Shown here: positions 1 to 7,480 of the stretch, in pieces | Position numbering within the stretch: position 1 is the stretch's first letter | Layout of the letters: each line of letters opens with the position of its first letter | From: Oscillospiraceae bacterium | GTDB lineage: Bacteria > Bacillota > Clostridia > Oscillospirales > Oscillospiraceae | Direction of reading: 5' to 3' | Assembly: GCA_916988195.3 (NCBI GenBank) | Contig: CAKASQ030000028.1 | Span: 146,123-210,122 of the forward strand | DNA length: 64,000 nt | Translations under genes and position numbers: made by a program | Notes under the pieces: model-generated | Seen by the model: only the letters and a program-made list of their open reading frames with translations | Databases searched by the model: none | What the model was told of the DNA's origin: nothing

Positions 1-1074
1 CGTGCCGCATTCCATGCTGGCGCTCAGGTTCTGGATGCGTGCGCGAATCTGCTCCAAGGTCTGCTGACGCTGCATATTCTGCTGCGCGGCAGCGGCTTGA
101 AGCTGTTCGCGTTTCTGATTCAGCGCGTCGATCTCAGACTGGTATCTGACCAGATCATCCGCTTTGAACTGCTCGAACGTGCTTTGGCTTTTCTGCTCCA
201 TCTCCTGAAGCTCTGCGATCTGACCTTTCAGCTGTGTGCCGTCGGCAGCGATTCTCTCCGTTTCCGCCTGTAAAGCCTGACGGAACGCCGGATATTCCTG
301 CTGGGAGAGCACGCGGCGGCAGACCGGGCAGCTTGTACCCGGCTGAAACCGCTTCAAAAGCGCGGCGTTCTGCTGATAACGCTTTCCAAGCACCTGCACC
401 TTTGCCGTATAGCCTTTGTCCCGCAGCAGCTTGAACGTGCCGATCATGCGCTGAAGCTCGAAATCATCCGCATCATCCGTATTGCTTGCGCAGGCGGCCT
501 TTTCCGCCGCCTGCTGTGCAAGCACCTCCTGCACAATTTTTGCGATGTCGGCTTTCATTTCGGTATCTTCCGGCGTGTCAGAGGGTTCTTCCACCGGCGC
601 TTCCGTGCGCGGCTTCTCAAACCGTCCCTGCGGACGGCTTGCCGTCAGGCGCAGCCAGAATGTACGAAGCTTTAAAAAAAGCAGCGTCAGGAGCATGCCG
701 CGCGGCTTCGGCGTCAGATGCACGATCTCATCAGCGTCTACCTCACCGATCTCGCTGACCGCCACGGTCAGGCTGGGAGCCTTAACGAAATTAGCGGAGA
801 AGAAACGGGAAACAGCGGCTCTTTCCGAGATCATCGCCTCATTGACACTGACGCGCTGCGCCAGCAGTCTCCGGCAGATGACCGTACCGCATTCCAGTTC
901 GGTTACGTCCACGATGTCTACGGAAACCTCACCGGCGGTAATAAAACCTCGGCCGGAAATATGCTTTGCTTTCAAGCCGTTCGTGACGTGCAGATGCCCA
1001 TGGACGATCACATCGTCCGTGACAAGCGTTTCATAGTTGTACGTCGCACCGGCTGGGATATAGACTGTCTTCAT
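1..1074 (-). CDS. Bactofilin-like N-terminus fused to a coiled coil with a CPVC motif (partial, 3' end outside window)
   Basis: The reading frame starts at an ATG (1074) and stays open to the left edge, so at least 358 residues are coded and the C-terminus is missing. Residues 1-110 read like a right-handed beta-helix of the bactofilin (DUF583) type: repeated short V/I-rich turns such as VIVHGHLHVTNG. A hydrophobic basic stretch (LLTLLFLKLRTFWLRL) follows, then an acidic linker, then a long Gln/Glu/Ala-rich coiled coil from about residue 250. Just before the coiled coil is CPVCRRVLSQQ, a C-x2-C pair resembling a Rad50 zinc hook or a zinc knuckle, but only one half is visible. The gene lies 20 bp downstream of the clamp-like gene on the same strand, so it is probably the last visible gene of that operon. 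Function is not known; scaffold or filament formation for element maintenance is an inference only. Confidence 0.6.
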   Translation of the reverse strand, partial: MKTVYIPAGATYNYETLVTDDVIVHGHLHVTNGLKAKHISGRGFITAGEVSVDIVDVTELECGTVICRRLLAQRVSVNEAMISERAAVSRFFSANFVKAPSLTVAVSEIGEVDADEIVHLTPKPRGMLLTLLFLKLRTFWLRLTASRPQGRFEKPRTEAPVEEPSDTPEDTEMKADIAKIVQEVLAQQAAEKAACASNTDDADDFELQRMIGTFKLLRDKGYTAKVQVLGKRYQQNAALLKRFQPGTSCPVCRRVLSQQEYPAFRQALQAETERIAADGTQLKGQIAELQEMEQKSQSTFEQFKADDLVRYQSEIDALNQKREQLQAAAAQQNMQRQQTLEQIRARIQNLSASMECGT

Positions 1075-1094
1075 GCTCAAAAATCCTTTCTCTT

Positions 1095-2171
1095 TTACGC
1101 TGCCTTCTGTTCTTCCTTGAGCCGTACCGGGAGGACGATGGCGGAGCTGTTGTCCGCAATGAGCGAAATTGCGCCCAGCGGGCTGGTCAGTCGCATTGCC
1201 ACCATGTCCTGCTTTTCAAACTGCGTGAGTGCGTCCAGCATGTATCTGGCATCAAAGCCGAAGATGATGCTGCTTTCTGCGCTGATGGAAACCGCCGCTT
1301 TGTAAAGACATTCCTTTGTACGCAGAGTCAAGGCTCCGTTATCAAACCGGACATAAGGCTTGTCTGCCTTTCCGACGCAGGCCAGCAGATATTTCAGGGC
1401 CTGCACAAAGTCCTTCCGATGGAAGCAGAATTCCTCATTCCACTTCTGCGGAACAACGCTTTCATAGGTGATAGGCGTGACATTCAGGATACGTTTCGCA
1501 AGCAGGCGAACGTGTTCATTCTGGAACAGGACCCAGTTATCTGCCACGCTGATCTGTATATCCGTAGCGCCAAACACCTTGAGCTGTTCCAGCGCGGAAA
1601 CACCGACAAGAAACGGCGTTTCAACATCCAGCCCACCGTCATCACAGCAGGCCGCGCGATGACCTTCCACCGCCCAGATATGCTTGCTCTGGAACAGAAC
1701 ACCCTGATATTCCGGTCTGGTGCTGCGCAGATCTACGGCATACTTTACCTGCTTGACGCATTTGAGAATGTTTGCCGCGTTTGCCGTATAGCTTTGCTTG
1801 GCTTCAAACTCCGGCCATGTGGGGCATTCCTCAGCTTCATGAACCGGGAACTTGCCGCCCTTGTCTCCGCAGTACATGGTTATGATCTGTGATTTCCTTT
1901 GGCCGGACAGCTCCAGTTCCAGTTGGCCCGTAAAATAACGGCACACCTTCTGGACACCGGCACTGTTCCAAAACACGAACGCAAAGTCGTCACCGCTTGC
2001 GGGGATTGTCACGGACAGCCATGTACCAAAGTCCGTTGCTGAGAGCGTACAGTGATCCGCTGTAAATTCCGCCTTGATCTCCTGCAGGACTTTGACCGGA
2101 CTTTTTGCCGGAATGTCCATCAATGCTGTCATCGCTTTATAAAAGGCTGCTGCGTCTACGGAACTTCTCAT
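1095..2171 (-). CDS. Divergent DNA polymerase III beta (sliding clamp)-like protein
   Basis: The protein has 358 residues, the usual clamp length of about 360-380. The C-terminal third is diagnostic: GFDARYMLDAL, then LTSPLGAISL and the ending IVLPVRL, which matches the last domain of DnaN (F-A-YL-DAL, SPL, MPVRL). The rest is strongly diverged and unusually Cys- and Trp-rich, unlike a housekeeping DnaN. Its start overlaps the stop of the ThiF-like gene by 4 nt (ATGA), so the two are translationally coupled. A second, element-borne clamp beside ThiF and JAB proteins is in keeping with a mobile element that carries its own replication or DNA-repair accessory. Confidence in the fold is high; the actual role (processivity clamp, decoy or partner of the element's helicase) cannot be read from sequence. 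Confidence 0.8.
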   Translation of the reverse strand: MRSSVDAAAFYKAMTALMDIPAKSPVKVLQEIKAEFTADHCTLSATDFGTWLSVTIPASGDDFAFVFWNSAGVQKVCRYFTGQLELELSGQRKSQIITMYCGDKGGKFPVHEAEECPTWPEFEAKQSYTANAANILKCVKQVKYAVDLRSTRPEYQGVLFQSKHIWAVEGHRAACCDDGGLDVETPFLVGVSALEQLKVFGATDIQISVADNWVLFQNEHVRLLAKRILNVTPITYESVVPQKWNEEFCFHRKDFVQALKYLLACVGKADKPYVRFDNGALTLRTKECLYKAAVSISAESSIIFGFDARYMLDALTQFEKQDMVAMRLTSPLGAISLIADNSSAIVLPVRLKEEQKAA

Positions 2172-2932
2172 GCTGCTTTCCTCCTTGTTTTCTGTAGGGT
2201 GGCGCGCATATTGACAGAACCCGTTGCAAACGTGATCTGCCGCACACGCGTTTCTCCGACGGTCAGGATGTTGTAGATCATGTCCACGACGGCGGTGGCC
2301 GCTGTGATGTTGGCGGCGATGCTCTGCGGCGCGGAAACAGACGCCTCGGCGCAGCTCAGCTCCGTCGGGAATTTGTCTGTATCCCGCAGGACCTCCGGGA
2401 ATGCCGCGCCGACGGGACGGTAGAACGTGCGCCCGCCGCTGCGGATGCCGCAGACGATCTGCCCGGTGTGCATTCCGTTTCCGCTGTCGATGTAGATGAG
2501 ATCATCCAGCTTGTAAAAGACTTCGTGGCAGAGCTTTCGGCTTTTGTTGTTGTCCACCGCGCCGATGAGAATGACCAGTTCCTTGATGACAGCAGAATTG
2601 GAGTACGCCCCTGTACGGAATACCCGAGGTTCAAGCATGGAAAGAAGGTACTCGCCGGACTCGATAAATTCCGGCACATACTCCGTTTCCATCCCGAACA
2701 CGGACGAATACCGCTCCGCCAGCACCTTTGCCTTGTTTTCCCCAAGGTCAGCCGGTGTGAAGTTCTGGCGCACCAGATTCTTTTCCTCTACGATATCTCC
2801 GTCACAGAGGATAAAGCGGACAGGCCGTTCCAGCGCGTACAAAAGCCGGTACAAATGCGGCGCGATATGCCCGCCGGTGCCTCCGGCTCCCAGCATGACG
2901 ATCTTTACGGGCCGGTTCTCTGAAAACTTCAT
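2168..2932 (-). CDS. ThiF/E1-like adenylating protein (PRTRC-type)
   Basis: I chose the ATG at 2932 (254 residues) rather than upstream starts in the open frame, because it overlaps the JAB gene's stop as ATGA and the fold begins at once. Residues 10-22 carry the nucleotide-binding loop (IVMLGAGGTGG), followed by CDGDIVEEKNLVRQNF (43-58), with the paired Asp residues and the N-x2-RQN motif of ThiF/MoeB/E1 enzymes. Such proteins adenylate the C-terminus of a ubiquitin-like or sulfur-carrier partner. Together with the adjacent JAB/JAMM protein this fits the PRTRC (ParB-related, ThiF-related cassette) set known from plasmids and integrative elements. No ubiquitin-like partner is visible in the window; it may lie beyond the left edge or be lost. 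Family assignment is firm; the biochemical target is unknown. Confidence 0.85.
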   Translation of the reverse strand: MKFSENRPVKIVMLGAGGTGGHIAPHLYRLLYALERPVRFILCDGDIVEEKNLVRQNFTPADLGENKAKVLAERYSSVFGMETEYVPEFIESGEYLLSMLEPRVFRTGAYSNSAVIKELVILIGAVDNNKSRKLCHEVFYKLDDLIYIDSGNGMHTGQIVCGIRSGGRTFYRPVGAAFPEVLRDTDKFPTELSCAEASVSAPQSIAANITAATAVVDMIYNILTVGETRVRQITFATGSVNMRATLQKTRRKAA

Positions 2933-3825
2933 TCCGCACCTCCAAGCAATCCGCCCAGAAACGAGCGCACGCCCGCGAAGTGTGCGGACGGCGGTTCCGG
3001 GAGTTCTGGAAGCTGATGGACGACCTTGCCGCTCCATTCCGCGGGAAAGCCGCTGTCCAGTCCTTCCAGCACCAGACCGGGTTCAATGGGAACGAAGCTG
3101 CCGCCGCAGGAAATGCGTGCGGAGATCTCCGGGAAAAAGCGCTCCAGGCGACCAATCACGAGATACAGCCGCGTACCGCGTTCGTCCTGATCGTCGATGG
3201 CAGAAAAGACCGCCTTCATGCTGTTGTGGGAGTGAAAGTCCGCGTAGTACAGATACCGCTGCTCATCCGGAAGATCTTCGTCCGTCAGCCGAACCGTTAC
3301 GCTGTCTTTGGTGACGCACTGTTTCGGCACAAACGGGATGAATTTCTGTTCCTTTCGATCCCAGTAGATACGGACAAGCGCTTCAAACTCCGCGCCTGCT
3401 TCCATCTGGCTCCTGAAAAAACCGATGATGGAGCGCAGCAGCTCCTGCGGAATGCGAGGAAGAGCCAGGCGAAAGCCGGCTCTTACCTCTGAAAATTCCG
3501 TGATCTTGTGCTTGGGCGCGATAAACTCGCTGAGCTCGCTCCGGCGCATCTCATACGTCTGCCCGTCCCGCGAGGGGATGAGGCAGATGACCTTGTTGGA
3601 CGCGCGTGCAGCTTCCAGCGTCGGGAATACGCCCTTGTAGTCCGCGACGCCTTTTTTCTGCATCCGGATCTGCGGCTTCACGACGCACTCCGGGTCCTTG
3701 ACCTTGCCTTTTTTCAGGCTGTCCAGGAATGCTTTTGACTTCTCAATTTCCGTTTTTATGGCCGCATCGTGTCTGTCTTGGGCGCGGGGACGGTCTTCGT
3801 AACATCTCCGTACCGTACCTGCCAA
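2929..3825 (-). CDS. JAB/JAMM metalloprotease-domain protein (PRTRC_A-like), 3' part of a disrupted gene
   Basis: The open frame (298 residues from a TTG) contains a perfect JAMM zinc motif, HSHNSMKAVFSAID: His198, His200, Ser208 and Asp211 in H-x-H-x7-S-x2-D. JAMM proteins remove ubiquitin-like tags or cleave carrier proteins, and here the gene is ATGA-coupled to a ThiF/E1-like gene, the expected partner in PRTRC cassettes. The TTG start looks artificial: good coding sense for the preceding segment (ending ...VTWQVRYGDVTKTVPAPK) is found in another frame just upstream. The junction from there into IKTEIEKSKAFLDSLKK reads as one continuous protein if a -1 shift is allowed near 3755-3765. I therefore think this is the C-terminal two thirds of a protein of about 460 residues. 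The catalytic domain itself is intact and could still be made. Confidence 0.75.
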   Translation of the reverse strand: MAGTVRRCYEDRPRAQDRHDAAIKTEIEKSKAFLDSLKKGKVKDPECVVKPQIRMQKKGVADYKGVFPTLEAARASNKVICLIPSRDGQTYEMRRSELSEFIAPKHKITEFSEVRAGFRLALPRIPQELLRSIIGFFRSQMEAGAEFEALVRIYWDRKEQKFIPFVPKQCVTKDSVTVRLTDEDLPDEQRYLYYADFHSHNSMKAVFSAIDDQDERGTRLYLVIGRLERFFPEISARISCGGSFVPIEPGLVLEGLDSGFPAEWSGKVVHQLPELPEPPSAHFAGVRSFLGGLLGGAE

Positions 3826-4310
3826 GTGACAGCAGACGCATCCTCCAATTCAGGGAAACCATCCGCTTTCTGGATACGCAGGGCCTCGAAGGTCATGCTG
3901 GCGTCCGTGATCTGCTCTCTGGCACCGCCGTACTGAAAAACGGGCGGCTTGTCAAAGAGCGACAGTTGTGTTTGGGGTCTTGGCGCAATGCTTTTGACCG
4001 GGGCTGCTTCTGGGATGGGGTCACTTTCTGCGCTTGTAAACGCTGAAAAGAGTTCCAGAGGCTGTTTTTCTTTTGCCGGTGCTTCCTGCGTCTTTGCGGG
4101 AAGTGTCTATTCCGGCTCGGGCTGTGATTCTGCCGTCTCCGTCTGAACCTGTTCCGGATCAAACTGGTGTTTGACTTCTTCTGCCAACGTTGGCGCGGGA
4201 GGAGGCGGCGCGGGTTCATCCGAACCGCTGCCGAAGATCTTATCTACGTCAAACTCCTCATCATCGCCCGGTAAGGCAAAGCCGTCAAATACGTTTTCTG
4301 TGTCTGTCAT
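3756..4310 (-). pseudogene. 5' part of the PRTRC_A-like gene, broken by an in-frame TAG and a frameshift
   Basis: The frame starts at an ATG (4310; MTDTENVFDGFALPGDDEEF) and runs as an acidic, Pro/Glu-rich low-complexity protein to a TAG at 4107-4109. The same frame stays open after the TAG with matching character (TLPAKTQEAPAKEK, then QLSLFDKPPVFQYGG and DASMTFEALRIQKADGFPEL) up to a TAA at 3756. The sense then continues in the frame of the JAB-domain ORF, which requires a -1 shift. Two lesions in one gene argue for decay. Single-base assembly errors could explain the shift; programmed readthrough is possible but no slippery heptamer is evident. The start overlaps the expected stop of the sigma-like gene (ATGA) once that gene's own 1-nt lesion is corrected. 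Confidence 0.6.
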
Positions 4311-4370
4311 GCTGTGTCTCCCTTCGTTTTTGTGTCCAGACGCAAAAAGACCGCAACTGCCAAACGGCAA

Positions 4371-4499
4371 TTACACGTCGTCCGCATCCAGCTTCGCCGC
4401 ACGGATGAGCGCGCGGTTCTGCTTCATCACAGCCTTGATGCACCACAGATGGCTTTCCACGATAGCGTTTCTCTGAGAAATGGTGAAATTGTTTTTCAT
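4371..4499 (-). pseudogene. Sigma-70-like N-terminal fragment (42 aa, apparent 1-nt frameshift)
   Basis: This short frame reads MKNNFTISQRNAIVESHLWC, continues with NRALIRAAKLDADDV, and then stops at TAA. It resembles the start of small sigma-70/sigma-24-like proteins of Clostridia mobile elements, where the last segment normally continues as DDVYQ.LAVRLLR. If one A is removed from the TAATT at 4368-4372, the frame continues as YCRLAVAVFLRLDTKTKGDTA and stops at a TGA that overlaps the next gene's ATG as ATGA. That clean result supports a 1-nt insertion. It has no sigma region 4 and so would not act as a normal sigma factor. The family call rests on my recollection of similar proteins. Confidence 0.45.
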
Positions 4500-4550
4500 G
4501 GTCTTTCTCCTATTGTATATGGGGAGGCAGACGCCTCCGATTGTGTTTTG

Positions 4551-5502
4551 TCAGGTGGTAGCCTTTTTCTGTTCTCTGCGGTTCTGTCTGGCGCGTTCGG
4601 CGTCAAACATCGGGGTCGGGACAAAGCCGTCCAGCGTCTTATAGAGGATGACGGACTGTACGCCGTCAAACCCCTCCACGACCTGATGCAATCCCAGATG
4701 CACGTTCAGAAGCTCCTCCGCAGGCGTTGTCCGTGCCTGCTTCTGGAACGCATATGCGTCCAGATCAAGCTGCCGCACCTCGGAGAGCGTGTATCTGGAT
4801 GCCGTGGGGCCGATCTCCCGTCCGAGAGATTTGCAGAGATTTTCGTGCATGAGCCAGCTTTCCGTGCTGGCAAAATCATAGATACGCACCAAGCTCGGCC
4901 GGATGCGCTTTTTGCACCAGTCCGGAACGCGGAGCATCTTGTGCCAGCGTTTTAGTAAGCGCGGCTTTTTCTTCTTGGTACAGTAGCCTTCGTCCGTCAG
5001 AAACCGCTTGAGCTTCCGCTGGGAATCCGTGCGCACCCAGCTTGTGTAGATGAGTGCGCGTTCATCGTTCTGAATGGCGGCCTTTACGATCTCCAACGTT
5101 TTCTGCTCTTTCTCTCCGAACGTGTCTGCGTCCCCGATGTTCTCAGGTTCGACGATGGGTACATCGCTGTCGGGAAAGAAGATGGGCTTCTGGTCATACG
5201 GCTGATCCGCATAGACGGTCAGCAGGTTCAGATACGCGGAGAGGATCTTTTTCGCCGCGCGGCGGTCCGACCGCAATACCCGTACAAGCGCATTCTCAAT
5301 GCGTTTGTATTCCGATTGCACGGCTTCATCCATACGGCAGGCAATGGGAATTTCTTCGTAGCTGGGGAGTGCCTTGCCCATGTCGGACAGTGACAGAAAC
5401 GCCGTCTTTTCCAGCAGGAACCGCGAAAACACCAGCGGCGAAACGCCCGGAAGCTGGCGTGTTCGAACGCCGCTTTTCTGCGATCTGCGCTTTGCCGCGT
5501 AA
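4551..5502 (-). pseudogene. C-terminal remnant of an element-encoded SNF2/DEAD-type helicase
   Basis: The frame ends at a TGA (4551) and is meaningful from about 5500 down: KSGVRTRQLPGVSPLVFSRF, FLSLSDMGKALPSYEEIPI, then a long helical region and ALIYTSWVRTDSQRKLKRFL, which looks like the start of a helicase C-terminal RecA domain. No Walker A or DEAH box is present, so the N-terminal half is missing. Upstream of about 5502 the same frame stays open only by chance across unrelated plus-strand coding sequence. The truncation point coincides with the beheaded glycosyltransferase on the other strand, marking a deletion, recombination or assembly junction. It belongs to the PRTRC-bearing element by strand and spacing (52 bp from the sigma-like fragment). 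Confidence 0.6.
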
Positions 5503-5717
5503 TTGACGCCGTCGCGGGCTGCGAGGAGCACAACCTCGACTATTTCCTTCGCGCGGGCATGGCCGTCACGACGGACACCCCGGAAAAAATCGCAGACCTG
5601 GCCCTTTCGCTTGCGCACGACGAAGCGCGCCTTTCTTCCATGCGAAACGCCATGCAGGAATCCACCGCCAGACCCGCCGCAGAGGTGATCTGCGATTGGC
5701 TGCAAGCGCACCGATAA
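5502..5717 (+). pseudogene. C-terminal fragment of an MGDG-synthase/UgtP-like glycosyltransferase
   Basis: The plus-strand frame ending at TAA 5715-5717 reads AVAGCEEHNLDYFLRAGMAV, then PEKIADLALSLAHDEARL and a short helical tail (68-72 residues). This is the C-terminal signature of family 28 diacylglycerol or peptidoglycan-type glycosyltransferases (compare PVPGQE.EN..FF in UgtP), including the loop that binds the UDP-sugar. Everything upstream is replaced by the minus-strand helicase remnant, so more than 300 residues are missing. It has no start or ribosome-binding site and is a dead fragment as assembled. The following hairpin terminator probably belonged to this gene. Confidence 0.6.
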
Positions 5718-5735
5718 ACACTTGAGGCAGAAAAA

Positions 5736-5775
5736 CCGCCCGTAAGACCAGCGCATGATCTTACGGGCGGGATTC
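5736..5775 (+). terminator. Bidirectional intrinsic terminator
   Basis: An 11-bp perfect stem, CCGCCCGTAAG / CTTACGGGCGG, with a 13-nt loop, has A5 on the left and ATTCTTATTT on the right. It lies between the glycosyltransferase remnant (plus) and the convergent sugar-kinase gene (minus) and can serve both. Confidence 0.85.
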
Positions 5776-7263
5776 TTATTTCTGATGGAACACGGGCGCA
5801 AGCGCCGGATAGAGGCAGTCGTATCGGGCGCGCAGCGCGCGATAGGCCGGATACGTTTCCTCCTCGGGGGAAAGGACGCTCGCCTGCGCGATGCAGGAGA
5901 CCGCCTGCGAAAGGCTCTCATAAAGCCCGATGCCGACGCCTGCCGCCGCAGCCGAGCCGAGTGTTGCCGCCGAGTCGGATAACGTCGTCACGTCGTGCAG
6001 CCGCACCTCGCAGAGGTCCGCGATGATCTGCTTCCAGACCTTTGACTTCGCGCCGCCGCCGATGATGCGAAGATCAAGAATTTCGCCGCGCTCGCGAAGA
6101 ACGTCCAGGATCTGGCTCAGGCCGCAGCCTACGCCCTCGAGTACCGCGCGCAGAAAGTGCTCGCGCCGGTGCTGCTGGGTCATGCCGAAGAACACGCCCT
6201 GCGCCTGTTCGTCATAAACAGGAGACCGCTCGCCCTCTAAGTAAGGCAGGAAGATGAGCCCGTCCGCGCCTGCCGGGATGTTGCTGGCCGCCGCGTCAAA
6301 GGCTCTCGGCGAGCCGACCTCAAAGAGCTTCTGCGCCCAGTTGACGCATTTGCCCGCGCAGCGCATCGCGCCGAAGACAGAAAAGCTCCGGCCATCTAAC
6401 GTACAGATGTGTCCCAGCCGCCGCTGAGGATCGAAAAACGGCTCTTTGGACTGCCCCGCGATCCATGCCGCCGTGTCGAGGCTCATGTAATACGCGCCGT
6501 CCTGCGCCACGCCCGCACCCACGCTCTCGCACATGCCGTTGCCGCCGCCGACGGAGACCGGGATCCCCGCGCGCAGCCCCAGATGGTAGGCCGCCTCCTC
6601 GGTGAGCCTGCCTGCGATCGCGCAGGAGGGGCGAAGCGTCGGGAATTTTTCGGCGTGCAGGCCGAGATTCTCCAGCATATCGTAGTCATAATCGCGCGTA
6701 GAGAGGTTCATGAGCCCGGCGCGCGACGCATCCGAAAAATCGCCGGAGTCCATATTGCCCGTCAGCCGGTAGACCAGATAGTCCTTGCATTGCAGGAACT
6801 TCACGGTTCTCTCGTAGACCTCGGGCTCGGTTCTCTTCAGCCACACGGCCTTGGAGAGCGTGAGGTTCGGGGTCAGGACGTTGCCGGAAACCCGATAGAA
6901 ATAGTCTGCGCCGAACTGCTCCTCCAGCGCCCGCGCTACGTCCTTCGCGCGCGTATCGCGCCGGATCATTGCCGGGCGAAGCGCCTGCCCATCATTGTCC
7001 ATCGGCAAAAGGCCCAGCATATGGCCGGAAATGCCGATCGCGTCGACCCGTTTGAGGTATTCCGGCACGAGCTCGCGCAGCATAAGCATCGCGCGCACCG
7101 CGCTCATCCACCAGTCGGCCGCGTCCTGCTCTACGCCGCCGTTTGGCAGATAGTGCGTCGGATAGGTGGCGGTCACGTTTCGCAGAATATTCAGTCTCTC
7201 ATCGACGAGCGAGGCTTTCAGGCCGCTTGTGCCGATGTCGAAGACCAGCAAAACCGTTTGCAA
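5776..7263 (-). CDS. FGGY-family carbohydrate kinase (xylulokinase-like)
   Basis: The protein has 495 residues, the usual FGGY length. It begins with the phosphate-1 motif LVFDIGTSGLKASLVD and contains GHMLGLLPMD, the family-typical site after the first third, and IIGGGAKSKVWKQIIADL near residue 400, the ATP-binding Gly-rich motif. ATP-dependent phosphorylation of a ketose such as xylulose in the cytoplasm is the family role. The substrate loop reads LRPAMIRRDTRA instead of the usual xylulokinase LRPAILWNDxR, so another pentulose or polyol is possible. It starts with TTG (7263) behind a GTGGAG ribosome-binding site. No transporter or isomerase for the same sugar is adjacent. It stands alone between a terminator and the divergent asnA promoter region. 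Confidence 0.88.
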   Translation of the reverse strand: MQTVLLVFDIGTSGLKASLVDERLNILRNVTATYPTHYLPNGGVEQDAADWWMSAVRAMLMLRELVPEYLKRVDAIGISGHMLGLLPMDNDGQALRPAMIRRDTRAKDVARALEEQFGADYFYRVSGNVLTPNLTLSKAVWLKRTEPEVYERTVKFLQCKDYLVYRLTGNMDSGDFSDASRAGLMNLSTRDYDYDMLENLGLHAEKFPTLRPSCAIAGRLTEEAAYHLGLRAGIPVSVGGGNGMCESVGAGVAQDGAYYMSLDTAAWIAGQSKEPFFDPQRRLGHICTLDGRSFSVFGAMRCAGKCVNWAQKLFEVGSPRAFDAAASNIPAGADGLIFLPYLEGERSPVYDEQAQGVFFGMTQQHRREHFLRAVLEGVGCGLSQILDVLRERGEILDLRIIGGGAKSKVWKQIIADLCEVRLHDVTTLSDSAATLGSAAAAGVGIGLYESLSQAVSCIAQASVLSPEEETYPAYRALRARYDCLYPALAPVFHQK

Positions 7264-7418
7264 GGGAAATCACTCCACATCATTTATATAGAATCGGATG
7301 ACCCGGTATTGGCCGATACTATTGTATTATAGATCCGTTCAAAAGGAAAGCGGGATTTGGAGAAAAAACGCCCCGCAGGAGCCTCGCCGCAAAGTTTTCC
7401 CTTTTGCATAAATATCTC

Positions 7419-7447
7419 TTGCAAAATTCGGGAAGCTATACTATAAT
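7419..7447 (+). promoter_or_regulatory. Sigma-A promoter of asnA-asnS
   Basis: TTGCAA (7419-7424), a 17-nt spacer and a perfect TATAAT (7442-7447), 33 nt upstream of the asnA start. The short leader leaves no room for a T-box. Confidence 0.75.
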
Positions 7448-7480
7448 TTTGGCATATTTTTCAGAAAGGAGCCCATTTTT

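Noticed and set aside
5506..5921. Extension of the helicase ORF up to 5921
   Set aside because: The frame is open, but this part lies opposite the glycosyltransferase fragment, terminator and the end of the sugar kinase; no helicase motif occurs there.
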